DNA of 38,577 nt, taken from Bacteroidales bacterium. GTDB taxonomy: Bacteria > Bacteroidota > Bacteroidia > Bacteroidales > PWNQ01. Location of the stretch: NCBI GenBank assembly GCA_021740245.1, contig JAIPAE010000011.1, forward strand, positions 1 to 38,577, written 5' to 3'. This document shows positions 1 through 10,146 of this stretch, piece after piece. Numbering within the stretch: position 1 is the stretch's first letter; the number at the start of each line of letters is the position of its first letter. Made by a program: the position numbers and the translations under genes. The notes under the pieces are model-generated. The model did no database searches, was not told the DNA's origin, and saw nothing but the letters and a program-made list of their open reading frames with translations.

Positions 1-88
1 TATGCGCCAGTTCGGACTCTCCAGAATTAACTTTCGCGAATTGGCTATGAAAGGTTTGATTCCGGGAATTAGAAAATCAAGCTGGTAG
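1..88 (+). CDS. rpsN: 30S ribosomal protein S14 (C-terminal fragment)
   Basis: The gene enters from the left edge, so only the last 28 codons are seen, in the frame beginning at base 2 and ending at TAG 86-88. The residues ([14 protein letters not shown], then [11 protein letters not shown]) are the conserved S14 C-terminus. S14 is a primary binder of the 3' domain of 16S rRNA in the 30S head. It lies 22 bp upstream of rpsH, the normal spc-operon order. The zinc-finger type cannot be judged because the N-terminus lies outside the window. Confidence 0.93.
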   Translation, partial: MRQFGLSRINFRELAMKGLIPGIRKSSW

Positions 89-110
89 AAACAACAAAAA
101 AAAGAATATC

Positions 111-509
111 ATGAATACGGATCCAATCGCAGATTATTTGACGAGAGTTAGGAACGCAATGATGGCAAATCATCGGGTAGTGGATATCCCCGGTTCCAAT
201 TTGAAGCGCGAGTTAACAAAAATCTTGTTCGACAAAGGTTATATCCTCAATTACAAGTTTGTAGAAGATAATGCACAGGGCGTTATTAAAATTGCATTAA
301 AGTATGATGCCACAACCAAAACACCGGCTATAAAAAAAATGGAGCGTGCCAGTACACCAGGATTGAGAAGATATGTGGGTGCTAAGGAGTTACCTCGTGT
401 CCTCAATGGATTAGGAATAGCTATTATTTCCACATCTCATGGGGTTATGACCGATAAAGAAGCCAGAGCCCGGAAAATTGGTGGTGAAGTAATCTGTTAC
501 GTAAGCTAA
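111..509 (+). CDS. rpsH: 30S ribosomal protein S8
   Basis: This 132-residue protein has the usual S8 length and opens with the family signature [16 protein letters not shown]. The C-terminal block [20 protein letters not shown], the RNA-binding S8 signature, is intact. S8 binds helix 21 of 16S rRNA and in other bacteria is a translational autoregulator of the spc operon. No obvious copy of that rRNA-like target was recognised here. It sits between rpsN and rplF, with 15 bp to rplF that include the purine-rich AAGGAGG, one of the few clear Shine-Dalgarno-like stretches in the window. Confidence 0.97.
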   Translation: MNTDPIADYLTRVRNAMMANHRVVDIPGSNLKRELTKILFDKGYILNYKFVEDNAQGVIKIALKYDATTKTPAIKKMERASTPGLRRYVGAKELPRVLNGLGIAIISTSHGVMTDKEARARKIGGEVICYVS

Positions 510-524
510 AAAGGAGGAATAGAA

Positions 525-1076
525 ATGTCTCGTATAGGAAGTTATCCAATACATATTCCTGAAAAGGTAGAAGTGAATTTTAAAGATAATACCATTTCAG
601 TGAAAGGACCATTAGGAGAATTGACACAAGATATCAATCCTTCTATAACAATAGAGCAAAACGAAAATCAAATTGTCCTGAACCGGGCTACAGAGTCAAA
701 ACAAGACCGGGCTCAGCACGGGCTTTACCGTTCTCTTGTTAAAAACATGATTGAAGGTGTGTCTAAAGGCCATACCATTGAACTGGAATTATCAGGGGTA
801 GGATACAAAGCTTTAGCCAATGGGCAATTACTTGAGCTGGGACTGGGTTTTTCTCATAATATCTATATAGAACTGCCTGCTGAAGTAAAAGTTGAAGCTA
901 AAACAGAACGTGGAAAAAACCCATATATAAAACTCGTTTCAGCAGATAAACAACTTGTAGGGCAGGTTGCTGCAAAAATCCGTTCAATGAGGAAACCCGA
1001 GCCCTATAAAGGTAAAGGAGTTATTTATAAAGGAGAAATTATTCGCAGAAAAGCTGGTAAGAGCGCTGCTGAGTAA
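525..1076 (+). CDS. rplF: 50S ribosomal protein L6
   Basis: This is a 183-residue L6 of typical length. It starts MSRIGSYPIHIPEKVEV and has the duplicated L6 fold. The C-terminal half carries the signature around residues 150-175 (AAKIRSMRKPEPYKGKGV). L6 sits near the GTPase-associated centre of the 50S subunit. An AAGGAGG tract lies about 10 bp before the ATG. A 62-bp gap follows before rplR, unusually long for this operon, and contains a promoter-like motif at 1096-1103. Confidence 0.97.
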   Translation: MSRIGSYPIHIPEKVEVNFKDNTISVKGPLGELTQDINPSITIEQNENQIVLNRATESKQDRAQHGLYRSLVKNMIEGVSKGHTIELELSGVGYKALANGQLLELGLGFSHNIYIELPAEVKVEAKTERGKNPYIKLVSADKQLVGQVAAKIRSMRKPEPYKGKGVIYKGEIIRRKAGKSAAE

Positions 1077-1095
1077 GAAATTTGAAATGATCTGT

Positions 1096-1103
1096 TATCT
1101 TTG
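1096..1103 (+). promoter_or_regulatory. Candidate internal -7 promoter element before rplR
   Basis: TATCTTTG matches the Bacteroidota -7 consensus TAnnTTTG exactly and lies in the rplF-rplR gap, 35 bp before the rplR ATG. No TTG lies at the ideal 19-21 bp upstream (a TTTG at 1081-1084 is too close), so this is a plausible but unproven internal promoter. Confidence 0.4.
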
Positions 1104-1138
1104 CAGATTGTTTCCTTTTAAAAGAAAAATAAACAGAA

Positions 1139-1504
1139 ATGGCTGTAAAAAATAAAAAAGCTGCTAGCAGACAAAAAATCAAACGCAGAATCCGTAAAAA
1201 GATTCGGGGGTCTGCTGATAGACCGCGATTAAGTGTTTATCGCAGCAATAAGGAAATTTATGCTCAGATCATCGATGATGAAAATGGAAAAACATTGGTG
1301 TCTGCCTCTTCCAGAGAAAAGACCATCGCTGAAAAGAGTGATATAAATAAAAGTGAAAAGGCGAAACTTGTCGGAATTTCAGTGGCTGAAAAAGCTGTGC
1401 AATCGGAGATAAAAACCGTGGTTATGGATCGTAACGGATATTTATATCATGGCCGGGTAAAAGCATTAGCTGAAGGAGCCCGTAAAGGAGGACTAAAATT
1501 TTAA
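1139..1504 (+). CDS. rplR: 50S ribosomal protein L18
   Basis: This 121-residue L18 has a basic N-terminus ([19 protein letters not shown]) followed by the conserved [19 protein letters not shown]. It ends in the typical C-terminal motif [20 protein letters not shown]18 binds 5S rRNA and attaches it to the 23S rRNA. The ATG follows an AT-rich, non-Shine-Dalgarno leader, as is normal in this phylum. rpsE begins 6 bp after its stop. Confidence 0.97.
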   Translation: MAVKNKKAASRQKIKRRIRKKIRGSADRPRLSVYRSNKEIYAQIIDDENGKTLVSASSREKTIAEKSDINKSEKAKLVGISVAEKAVQSEIKTVVMDRNGYLYHGRVKALAEGARKGGLKF

Positions 1505-1510
1505 ACAATT

Positions 1511-2029
1511 ATGCCAAAAGGAAATATACAGAAAGTAAAATCCAGTGATATCGAGCTTAAAGACAGGCTGGTAGCTATAAACCGAGTAACAAAAGTGACC
1601 AAAGGTGGTCGTGATTTCAGCTTTGCTGCACTTGTGGTTGTTGGTGATGAAAATGGTGTGGTTGGATTTGGACTGGGGAAAGCTAAAGAGGTTACCTCAG
1701 CTATTGCAAAGGGTGTTGACGACGCGAAAAAGAATCTGGTTAAAGTTCCGGTGTTGAATGATACGTTACCGCATGAGCAAATTGGCCGATACAGTGGATC
1801 AAAGGTTTTGGTTAAACCGGCAGCCCCTGGTACTGGTGTTATTGCCGGTGGAGCTATGCGTGCTGTACTGGAAAGTGTAGGTGTTAAAGATGTATTGGCA
1901 AAATCGCAGGGGTCGGCTAATCCACATTCTGTGGTTAAAGCTACTATCAATGCACTTACCAATATGCGTGATCCATACACTATAGCTCAATTAAGAGGCA
2001 TTAGCCTGGATAAAGTTTTTAATGGTTGA
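1511..2029 (+). CDS. rpsE: 30S ribosomal protein S5
   Basis: This 172-residue S5 has the dsRNA-binding-like N-terminal domain with the signature [20 protein letters not shown]. The C-terminal domain contains [20 protein letters not shown] and the [11 protein letters not shown] segment. S5 contributes to translational fidelity and mRNA entry on the 30S subunit. It ends with TGA, which shows that TGA is used as a normal stop codon in this genome; that matters for reading the DUF4199 gene at 20076. Confidence 0.97.
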   Translation: MPKGNIQKVKSSDIELKDRLVAINRVTKVTKGGRDFSFAALVVVGDENGVVGFGLGKAKEVTSAIAKGVDDAKKNLVKVPVLNDTLPHEQIGRYSGSKVLVKPAAPGTGVIAGGAMRAVLESVGVKDVLAKSQGSANPHSVVKATINALTNMRDPYTIAQLRGISLDKVFNG

Positions 2030-2091
2030 TTGGAATTGCATGGTTATCATGTATTAACGTGTTGTATCTCCATATTTAAAAATGATTTGAG

Positions 2092-2274
2092 ATGACAAAA
2101 TATAGAATAAAGCAAGTAAAAAGTGTTATAGACCGCCCGGATTATCAAAAACGTACGATCCGTGCACTGGGTTTTACGCATAACCAGCAAATAGTGGAAC
2201 AGGAAAAATCCCCGGCTATTGAAGGGATGATCAATAAAGTGAAGCATTTGCTAAAAGTTGAAGAAATAGATTAA
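2092..2274 (+). CDS. rpmD: 50S ribosomal protein L30
   Basis: This 60-residue protein has the L30 pattern: KYRIKQVKSVIDRPDYQKRTIRALGF followed by a central helix and the C-terminal VKHLLKVEE (here read as separate motifs). Length and position between rpsE and rplO are canonical. The 62-bp gap before it contains no recognisable promoter. Confidence 0.94.
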   Translation: MTKYRIKQVKSVIDRPDYQKRTIRALGFTHNQQIVEQEKSPAIEGMINKVKHLLKVEEID

Positions 2275-2299
2275 ATAACAATTTAATATATTAAGCCAT

Positions 2300-2749
2300 A
2301 TGGATTTAAGTAATCTTAAACCAGCAAAAGGTTCGGTAAAGAATAAAAAAAGACTTGGAAGGGGAGAAGGTTCCGGCTACGGAGATACTGCATCCAGAGG
2401 ACATAAAGGTGCACAGTCCCGATCCGGGTATAAACGAAGAGTTGGCTTTGAAGGCGGTCAAATGCCATTGTATCGCCGTGTACCCAAATACGGATTTAAA
2501 AATCCTTTCCGGGTGCAATATGCAGCCATTAACCTGGACACGATCCAAAAACTTGCTGATGAAAAAGGTATTGCTACTTTTGACAAAAATGTCTTTATTG
2601 AAAATGGTGTGGTTGGAAAACATGACCTTGTGAAAGTGTTGGGAAGAGGCGAATTGAAATCTAAAGTAGACGTGAAAGCTGATGCCTTTTCCAATTCAGC
2701 CAAACAAGCAATAGAAAAACAAGGTGGTGTTGCATCTTTAAACGAATAA
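2300..2749 (+). CDS. rplO: 50S ribosomal protein L15
   Basis: This 149-residue L15 starts [12 protein letters not shown] and has the glycine/arginine-rich extended N-terminus ([27 protein letters not shown]) that threads into 23S rRNA. A globular C-terminal domain follows. It ends 3 bp before the secY ATG, so translation of the two is probably coupled. Confidence 0.96.
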   Translation: MDLSNLKPAKGSVKNKKRLGRGEGSGYGDTASRGHKGAQSRSGYKRRVGFEGGQMPLYRRVPKYGFKNPFRVQYAAINLDTIQKLADEKGIATFDKNVFIENGVVGKHDLVKVLGRGELKSKVDVKADAFSNSAKQAIEKQGGVASLNE

Positions 2750-2752
2750 TCG

Positions 2753-4114
2753 ATGAAGAAGCTTATAGAGACCATAAAGAACATTTATAACATTAAAGAC
2801 CTCAGGCAAAAAATTCTGATCACATTGGGGTTGATCTTGATCTATCGGTTGGGATCATTTGTTGTTTTACCCGGTGTAGACCCTGCAGGACTGGAAGCGT
2901 TGAAAAATCAAACCGAAGGTGGTTTGATGGGATTGTTAAATATGTTTTCAGGAGGTGCGTTTTCGAATGCTTCAATCTTTGCACTGGGGATTATGCCCTA
3001 TATCTCAGCTTCTATTGTTGTGCAGTTGCTTGGGATGGCAATTCCGTATTTCCAGAAACTGCAAAAGGAAGGTGAAAGTGGAAGGAAAAAAATTAATCAG
3101 ATCACACGTTATCTGACAATCATTATTACAGGTATGCAGGCTCCCGGATATATTGCTAATCTTGTTAATCAATTGCCTCCGGAAGCTATTTCACCATTTG
3201 ACCCCAATGTTACATCACCAGGCATGTTTTTCTGGGTTTCATCCGTGATCATTCTTGTGTCTGGTACTATGTTTGTCATGTGGTTGGGTGAACGCATCAC
3301 AGAAAAAGGAATCGGAAACGGTATCTCTCTGTTGATTATGATTGGTATTATAGCCCGTCTCCCAATGTCCCTGGCGGCTGAATTCGTTTCGCGTCTGGAA
3401 CAACAGGGTGGTGGTTTGGTTATCTTTGTGCTTGAGCTTGTGTTCCTGATTTTTGTCATATTAATAACTATTCTGCTGGTTCAGGGAACACGAAAAATCC
3501 CGGTTCAGTTTGCCAAACGTGTACAGGGTAACAGGCAATATGGAGGTGTGCGGCAATATATTCCTTTGAAAGTGAATAGTGCAGGAGTTATGCCCATTAT
3601 TTTTGCACAGGCGATTATGTTCCTGCCAATTACTATTGCCGGGTTTGCCAATTCTGAATCCATGTCTGGTTTTGCAGCTACATTTTCAAACTTCCAGGGG
3701 TTTTGGTATAATTTTACATTTGCTATTATGATCATACTGTTTACATATTTTTACACAGCGATAACAGTTAATCCAACGCAAATGGCAGAAGACATGAAGA
3801 AAAACGGCGGCTTTATTCCTGGTGTTAAACCCGGAAAGAAAACAGCAGCTTTTATTGATAATATTTTGTCACGTATTACTTTACCTGGATCATTCTTTCT
3901 GGCTTTTGTTGCTATCATGCCGGCGCTGGTTAGTTTGATCGGAGTAAATACACAATTTGCTCAGTTTTATGGTGGCACATCTCTGCTAATTATGGTTGGA
4001 GTAGTGCTGGATACCTTACAACAGATAGAAAGCCATCTATTGATGAGACACTACGATGGATTAACAAAATCCGGAAGGATTAAAGGAAGATCATCAATGG
4101 GAATGGGTGCATAA
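2753..4114 (+). CDS. secY: Preprotein translocase subunit SecY
   Basis: This is the 453-residue channel subunit of the Sec translocon in the inner membrane. About ten hydrophobic helices can be counted. The first SecY signature region (LGSFVVLPGVDPAGLEAL) and the plug/TM2 region (GLLNMFSGGAFSNASIFALGIMPYIS) are clear. The basic cytosolic loops carry the ribosome- and SecA-contacting motif (QGTRKIPVQFAKRV). It overlaps the GTG that could begin map, but the likelier map ATG lies 13 bp downstream. No adenylate kinase gene separates secY and map, as usual in Bacteroidota. Confidence 0.97.
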   Translation: MKKLIETIKNIYNIKDLRQKILITLGLILIYRLGSFVVLPGVDPAGLEALKNQTEGGLMGLLNMFSGGAFSNASIFALGIMPYISASIVVQLLGMAIPYFQKLQKEGESGRKKINQITRYLTIIITGMQAPGYIANLVNQLPPEAISPFDPNVTSPGMFFWVSSVIILVSGTMFVMWLGERITEKGIGNGISLLIMIGIIARLPMSLAAEFVSRLEQQGGGLVIFVLELVFLIFVILITILLVQGTRKIPVQFAKRVQGNRQYGGVRQYIPLKVNSAGVMPIIFAQAIMFLPITIAGFANSESMSGFAATFSNFQGFWYNFTFAIMIILFTYFYTAITVNPTQMAEDMKKNGGFIPGVKPGKKTAAFIDNILSRITLPGSFFLAFVAIMPALVSLIGVNTQFAQFYGGTSLLIMVGVVLDTLQQIESHLLMRHYDGLTKSGRIKGRSSMGMGA

Positions 4115-4127
4115 AGGTAATGCTTGT

Positions 4128-4925
4128 ATGATACATTATAAGAATCAGGAGCAAATAGAATTATTAAGAGAAAGTTCTTTACTTGTTGGAAAAACGCACG
4201 CTGAAGTTGTTAAAGCCATAAAACCAGGAATAACAACTAAAGAGTTGGATAGCCTGGCTGAAATGTTTATTCGTGATCATGGCGCACAGCCTGCATTTAA
4301 AGGGTATCAGGGGTTCCCTGCTACCTTGTGTTTGTCCGTTAACGAACAGGTCGTTCACGGTATACCCGGAGACAGAGAGTTGAAAGAAGATGATCTGATA
4401 TCTGTGGATTGCGGAGTGCTCATGAACGGATATTATGGAGATTCGGCTTATACTTATGCGCTGAAAAATGTCCCGGAAGACACACAAAAATTAATGATTG
4501 CTACTAAAGAATCGTTATATATTGGAATTGAGCAGGCATTGGACGGGAAACGCATTGGTGATATAGGGAATGCAATACAAACGCATGTTGAAGCACAGGG
4601 TTTTTCAGTTGTCCGTGATCTCGTGGGACATGGACTGGGAAAAAACCTTCATGAAGAGCCTGAAATTTTTCATTATGGAAAACCGGGCAGAGGAATAGCA
4701 CTGCATGAAGGATTGGTGATTTGCATAGAACCAATGATAAATCAGGGAAAACGCTTTGTTATTCAGGAACGTGACGGATGGACCATCCGTACAGCAGACC
4801 GTAAGCCCTCAGCACATTTTGAACATGCAATTGCAGTGCGTAAAAATCAACAGGCAGATATTTTATCGAGCTTTGAATTTATTGAAGAAGCTATAAAAGA
4901 TAATGAACATTTAATCAATATTTAA
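4128..4925 (+). CDS. map: Type I methionine aminopeptidase
   Basis: This removes the initiator methionine from nascent proteins. The metal-binding set is present: aspartates in [18 protein letters not shown], the histidine in [15 protein letters not shown], and glutamates in VICIEPMIN and HFEHAIAV. The frame is open from a GTG at 4107 that overlaps secY, but I chose the ATG at 4128 because the protein then begins [16 protein letters not shown] like other type I enzymes, and AAAGG lies about 10 bp upstream. The product is 265 residues. infA follows after 8 bp. Confidence 0.95.
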   Translation: MIHYKNQEQIELLRESSLLVGKTHAEVVKAIKPGITTKELDSLAEMFIRDHGAQPAFKGYQGFPATLCLSVNEQVVHGIPGDRELKEDDLISVDCGVLMNGYYGDSAYTYALKNVPEDTQKLMIATKESLYIGIEQALDGKRIGDIGNAIQTHVEAQGFSVVRDLVGHGLGKNLHEEPEIFHYGKPGRGIALHEGLVICIEPMINQGKRFVIQERDGWTIRTADRKPSAHFEHAIAVRKNQQADILSSFEFIEEAIKDNEHLINI

Positions 4926-4933
4926 AATATAGT

Positions 4934-5152
4934 ATGGTTAAACAAAAATCTATTGAACAAGACGGAACGGTAATTGAATCCTTAGGTAATGCTATGTTTC
5001 GTGTAGAGCTTGAAAATGGGCACATCATTACTGCTCATATTTCAGGCAAAATGCGTATGCATTATATTAAGATATTGCCTGGTGATCGCGTTAAGCTGGA
5101 GATGTCACCTTATGATCTGACTAAAGGACGAATTACCTATCGTTATAAATAG
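4934..5152 (+). CDS. infA: Translation initiation factor IF-1
   Basis: This is a 72-residue S1/OB-fold protein of exact IF-1 length. Conserved segments include [31 protein letters not shown] and the [19 protein letters not shown] block. IF-1 occupies the ribosomal A site during initiation. The position between map and rpmJ is canonical. Confidence 0.97.
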   Translation: MVKQKSIEQDGTVIESLGNAMFRVELENGHIITAHISGKMRMHYIKILPGDRVKLEMSPYDLTKGRITYRYK

Positions 5153-5173
5153 ATCGAAGTTAAAACAGAAGAT

Positions 5174-5290
5174 ATGAAAGTACATGCATCCGTAAAAAAA
5201 CGATCCTCAGACGATAAAATCGTAAAGCGTAAGGGGAAAGTATATGTGATTAACAAGAAAAACCCGAAGCACAAACAGCGACAGGGCTAA
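5174..5290 (+). CDS. rpmJ: 50S ribosomal protein L36, zinc-free form
   Basis: This is a 38-codon gene starting at ATG 5174 and ending at TAA 5288-5290. The translation starts [17 protein letters not shown] and ends [10 protein letters not shown], unmistakably L36. The cysteines that coordinate zinc in the common form (normally CxxC near residue 11 and a third cysteine near residue 27) are replaced by S, D and N, so this is the C-minus type. Such forms are typical of Bacteroidota. Confidence 0.95.
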   Translation: MKVHASVKKRSSDDKIVKRKGKVYVINKKNPKHKQRQG

Positions 5291-5323
5291 AACAGGATAA
5301 TTAACTCATAACAAAAAAGCAAT

Positions 5324-5701
5324 ATGGCTAGAATTGCAGGAGTAGATTTACCGAAAGATAAACATGGAAATGTTGGATTAACCTATGTGTATGGGATAAG
5401 TCACAGCACAGCAGGTAAGATCCTTGACGACCTGAAAATCCCAAAGGATAAGAAAGTTTCTGAATGGAATGATGAAGAACAGACCAAGATCAGGAACTAC
5501 GTGAATGATAACCTTACAGTGGAAGGGGCATTACGTTCGGAGATACAAATGAACATTAAACGATTGATGGATATAGGTTCATACCGTGGTATCCGTCATC
5601 GTAATGCATTGCCCTTGAATGGGCAAAAGACAAAGAACAATGCAAGAACCCGTAAAGGTCGTAAGAAAACGGTTGCCAATAAGAAAAAGGCAGTCAAGTA
5701 A
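5324..5701 (+). CDS. rpsM: 30S ribosomal protein S13
   Basis: This 125-residue S13 starts [20 protein letters not shown]. It contains the helix-two-turn-helix and the signature segment [20 protein letters not shown], with a very basic tail. S13 bridges the 30S head to the 50S subunit and contacts tRNA. It opens the alpha-operon part, 33 bp after rpmJ. Confidence 0.97.
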   Translation: MARIAGVDLPKDKHGNVGLTYVYGISHSTAGKILDDLKIPKDKKVSEWNDEEQTKIRNYVNDNLTVEGALRSEIQMNIKRLMDIGSYRGIRHRNALPLNGQKTKNNARTRKGRKKTVANKKKAVK

Positions 5702-5726
5702 TTAACTGAAAACAAATTGAAAGACT

Positions 5727-6131
5727 ATGGCTAAAAATGCAAAGCAAGGCAAAGGTCGTGCAGGTCGCAAGCGTAAAGTTCAGGTTGACCCGATCGGGAG
5801 AGCATATGTCAATGCAACCTTTAATAATGTAATTGTTACCCTGACCAATGGGCAGGGGCAAGTGATCTCATGGTCATCAGCGGGAAAAAAAGGCTTTCGC
5901 GGCTCAAAGAAAAATACACCTTATGCTGCTCAAATGGCAGCGGAAGATGCAGCGAAAGTTGCCCATGATGCCGGCCTGAGAAAAGTAAAGGTGTTTGTTA
6001 AAGGCCCCGGCTCAGGAAGAGAATCAGCGATAAGAACATTGCATTCTATGGGCATTGAAGTAACTTCCATTATGGATATTACACCACTACCTCACAACGG
6101 ATGCCGTCCGCCAAAAAGAAGAAGAGTGTAA
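5727..6131 (+). CDS. rpsK: 30S ribosomal protein S11
   Basis: This 134-residue S11 has the conserved core [19 protein letters not shown], the [14 protein letters not shown] segment and the C-terminal [18 protein letters not shown]11 lines the mRNA exit region of the 30S platform. It is 25 bp downstream of rpsM. Confidence 0.97.
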   Translation: MAKNAKQGKGRAGRKRKVQVDPIGRAYVNATFNNVIVTLTNGQGQVISWSSAGKKGFRGSKKNTPYAAQMAAEDAAKVAHDAGLRKVKVFVKGPGSGRESAIRTLHSMGIEVTSIMDITPLPHNGCRPPKRRRV

Positions 6132-6164
6132 TTAATTGAAGTATTAAAGTGAAAATAAATAAAT

Positions 6165-6770
6165 ATGGCTAGATATATTGGTCCGAACACAAAAATTGCC
6201 CGGAAATTTGGTGAGCCGATTTTTGGCCCCGATAAGTATTTTGAAAAGAAAAAATACCCACCAGGGCAACATGGTAATGGTCAAAGAAGAAAGAAACTTT
6301 CAGAATATGGTGTGCAGCTAAAAGAAAAGCAAAAAGCTAAATACACCTATGGAATACTGGAACGTCAGTTCCGTAAAATATTCGATAAAGCAAACCGGAA
6401 AAAAGGCGTTACAGGTACAGTACTGCTGCAATTGATCGAATCTCGTTTGGATAATGTGGTTTTCCGTTTGGGGATTGCTCCAACACGGGCTGCTGCCAGA
6501 CAACTGGTATCACACCGGCATATTAAGGTCAATGGTGATGTTGTGAATGTCCCTTCATATAATGTTAAACCGGATGATATTGTTAGTATCAGAGAACGGT
6601 CTAAAAGTATGGAAGTCATTCAGGATGCCATTGCAAACCGTTCCAACAAATATTCATGGCTGGAATGGGATGAAGATCAAATGGCAGGAAAGTTTATGAA
6701 CTATCCTGAACGAGAAGACATACCAGAAAATATAAATGAGCAGCTCATTGTTGAGTTGTACTCTAAGTAA
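6165..6770 (+). CDS. rpsD: 30S ribosomal protein S4, cysteine-free N-terminus
   Basis: This 201-residue S4 starts [18 protein letters not shown], has the YPPGQHG motif, and carries an S4 RNA-binding domain in the middle ([33 protein letters not shown]). S4 nucleates 30S assembly. The N-terminal region contains no cysteines, so the zinc site found in some bacteria is absent, paralleling the zinc-free L36 in the same operon. It precedes rpoA, as in most bacterial alpha operons. Confidence 0.97.
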   Translation: MARYIGPNTKIARKFGEPIFGPDKYFEKKKYPPGQHGNGQRRKKLSEYGVQLKEKQKAKYTYGILERQFRKIFDKANRKKGVTGTVLLQLIESRLDNVVFRLGIAPTRAAARQLVSHRHIKVNGDVVNVPSYNVKPDDIVSIRERSKSMEVIQDAIANRSNKYSWLEWDEDQMAGKFMNYPEREDIPENINEQLIVELYSK

Positions 6771-6808
6771 TCACTAATTGTCGTTAAAACGCAATAAAGA
6801 TAGGATTC

Positions 6809-7801
6809 ATGGCAATATTAGATTTTCAAAAACCGGACCGCGTAGTAATGAACGAAGCCGACGATTGCGTTGGCAATTTCGAATTCAGACCGCTGGAACC
6901 GGGCTATGGCGTTACAATCGGTAACTCTCTCAGACGGATATTACTGAACTCACTGGAAGGTTTTGCTATTACTAAAATCAAAATTGATAGTGTTGAACAG
7001 GAATTTTCCACTATTGAAGGTGTTATCGAAGATGTTACGGACATTATCCTGAACCTGAAACAGGTTCGGATAAAACAACAAATTGAAGAACACGACGAAG
7101 AAAAAGTCAATGTTGTAATTAAAAACCAGGAAGTTTTTAAAGCCGGAGATATCAATAATTTCCTTTCTAATTTTCAGGTATTAAACCCGGAACTGGAACT
7201 ATGTCACATGGACCCTTCTGTCAACCTGAATATTGAAGTGACCATAGAAAAAGGACGTGGTTACCGCCCGGCAGATGAAAATAAATCATCTAATGATCCG
7301 GTAGGAACCATTGCTATTGACTCTATCTTTACTCCAATCATAAATGTAAGTTTTAAAGTGGAAAATTATCGTGTTGAACAGAAAACCGATTATGAGAAGC
7401 TTTTACTTAACATTACCGGAGACGGATCGATCCATCCTAAAGATGCATTAAAAGAAGCTGCTAAAATATTGATCCAGCATTTTATGCTCTTTTCGGATGA
7501 AAAAATTACTCTTGATGATGAAGAAAAATCGATCACAGAAGAGTTTGATGAAGGTTCATTACATATGCGGCAGCTTTTGAAAACTCAACTTAGTGATATG
7601 GACCTCTCCGTTCGTGCACTGAACTGTTTGAAAGCTGCTGAGGTAGATACATTGGGTGACCTGGTTTCTTACAACAAAAACGACTTGTTGAAATTCAGAA
7701 ACTTTGGCAAGAAATCACTTGCTGAGCTGGAAGAACTTGTTAAGAATAAAGGTCTTACCTTTGGTATGAATGTTTCAAAATATAAACTAGATAAGGATTA
7801 A
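6809..7801 (+). CDS. rpoA: RNA polymerase alpha subunit
   Basis: This 330-residue alpha subunit has the N-terminal assembly domain ([20 protein letters not shown]) and an acidic linker around residues 240-250. The C-terminal helix-hairpin-helix domain ([20 protein letters not shown], then [19 protein letters not shown]) contacts UP elements and activators. Length is normal. rplQ starts 6 bp after its stop. Confidence 0.98.
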   Translation: MAILDFQKPDRVVMNEADDCVGNFEFRPLEPGYGVTIGNSLRRILLNSLEGFAITKIKIDSVEQEFSTIEGVIEDVTDIILNLKQVRIKQQIEEHDEEKVNVVIKNQEVFKAGDINNFLSNFQVLNPELELCHMDPSVNLNIEVTIEKGRGYRPADENKSSNDPVGTIAIDSIFTPIINVSFKVENYRVEQKTDYEKLLLNITGDGSIHPKDALKEAAKILIQHFMLFSDEKITLDDEEKSITEEFDEGSLHMRQLLKTQLSDMDLSVRALNCLKAAEVDTLGDLVSYNKNDLLKFRNFGKKSLAELEELVKNKGLTFGMNVSKYKLDKD

Positions 7802-7807
7802 GGAGCG

Positions 7808-8527
7808 ATGAGACACCAAAAGCGTATTAATAGTTTAAGCAGAACCAACACACACAGGAAAAGTATGTTTGCCAATATGGCATCGTCACTTATAGTACAT
7901 AAACGGATATCCACTACAGTCCCTAAAGCACGTGCATTACGTAAGTATATTGAGCCTCTGATTACCAAAGCTAAAAATGATACTATGCATTCACGAAGAA
8001 CTGTAATGCGTTATTTGCAAAATAAGGAAGCTGTTAATGAACTGTTTCGGGAGATATCAGTTAAAGTGGCTGATCGCCCGGGTGGATATACACGTATCCT
8101 GAAAACAGGGTTCCGAAAAGGAGATAATGCGGAATTGTGTATTATTGAACTCGTGGATTATAATGAAAATATGCTCGAAGCTAAAGAAGGTAAAAAAGCT
8201 GAAGCTAAAAAGAAAACAAGACGTGGACGCCGTGGAGGCAGAGGTTCTAAGGATGTACAACCTAAACCTCAACCGGAAACTGCTGCTGAAGAAAACAAAG
8301 CGAAAGAGCAAAAAACTGAGGAACCTGAAACTGAAGAGCAAAAACCTGAAGAAACACAGGGAAAAGTTGAAAATAAAACCGAGGAAAAAACAAAAACTCA
8401 GGAAAAAGATAATAAGGAAAAAACGCAGAAAAAAACTGAAGCTAAAGCCGGTAAAACTGATAAGGAGAAGAAATCTGAGGAAGGCGACAAATCAGATGAA
8501 GGTGACAGCGAAAAACAAGAAAAGTAA
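7808..8527 (+). CDS. rplQ: 50S ribosomal protein L17 with long charged C-terminal tail
   Basis: Residues 1 to about 121 form a normal L17: [20 protein letters not shown], then [14 protein letters not shown], then [19 protein letters not shown]. The remaining 118 residues (122-239) are a low-complexity tail. It starts with a basic RRGRRGGRG patch and continues as alternating Lys/Glu/Thr/Gln blocks, probably disordered. L17 lies near the peptide exit region of the 50S subunit, so the tail may reach solvent. Bacteroidota L17 proteins are often extended, but this one doubles the protein. It is the last gene before a strong terminator. Confidence 0.95.
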   Translation: MRHQKRINSLSRTNTHRKSMFANMASSLIVHKRISTTVPKARALRKYIEPLITKAKNDTMHSRRTVMRYLQNKEAVNELFREISVKVADRPGGYTRILKTGFRKGDNAELCIIELVDYNENMLEAKEGKKAEAKKKTRRGRRGGRGSKDVQPKPQPETAAEENKAKEQKTEEPETEEQKPEETQGKVENKTEEKTKTQEKDNKEKTQKKTEAKAGKTDKEKKSEEGDKSDEGDSEKQEK

Positions 8528-8552
8528 ACGGTTTTGTGTTATTGAGAAGTAC

Positions 8553-8582
8553 AGGGATAAAGTGAAACTTTATCCCTTTTTT
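8553..8582 (+). terminator. Rho-independent terminator of the ribosomal operon
   Basis: A perfect 11-bp stem (AGGGATAAAGT / ACTTTATCCCT) with a 3-nt loop is followed by a T run. It sits 26 bp after the rplQ stop and separates the ribosomal operon from eno. Confidence 0.93.
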
Positions 8583-8637
8583 GTGAATTATTGTAACAAG
8601 TTAACAGCAAGTTAAACTATCTGGCCTGAAAGCTTGT

Positions 8638-8645
8638 TATATTTG
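8638..8645 (+). promoter_or_regulatory. Predicted eno promoter, -7 element
   Basis: TATATTTG matches TAnnTTTG exactly, 23 bp before the enolase ATG and just after the rplQ terminator. No clear TTG is visible at the usual upstream distance. Confidence 0.6.
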
Positions 8646-8653
8646 TATGTTAA

Positions 8654-9958
<1,305 letters not shown>

Positions 9959-9984
9959 ATATTCAAATAATTGCTTTTATACAT

Positions 9985-10014
9985 AAGCTATCCCCAAAAT
10001 GGATAGCTTTTTTT
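9985..10014 (+). terminator. Rho-independent terminator of eno
   Basis: A 9-bp stem (AAGCTATCC / GGATAGCTT) with a 7-nt loop is followed by a T run, 27 bp after the eno stop codon. Confidence 0.92.
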
Positions 10015-10112
10015 GAGCATCGAAAGAAAATTTTATCAAATCCACAATTTTAAAAATATTTGAACTTTATTAAAATCTTTGATTAATAGGTCTTAAAATA
10101 TAGCTAAAATGC

Positions 10113-10120
10113 TATCTTTG
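10113..10120 (+). promoter_or_regulatory. Predicted promoter of the UDP-sugar gene pair, -7 element
   Basis: TATCTTTG matches TAnnTTTG exactly, 26 bp before the ATG of the aminotransferase gene. No well-spaced TTG is visible upstream. Confidence 0.55.
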
Positions 10121-10146
10121 AATTGGAATAATGATATGATTGAGTT

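Noticed and set aside
4107..4127. GTG start for map overlapping secY
   Set aside because: The extra seven residues do not resemble other type I methionine aminopeptidases, and ATG 4128 has a better upstream sequence.
8127..8615. Lysine-rich frame overlapping the end of rplQ
   Set aside because: It is a shadow of the lysine/glutamate-rich L17 tail in another frame and runs through the terminator.
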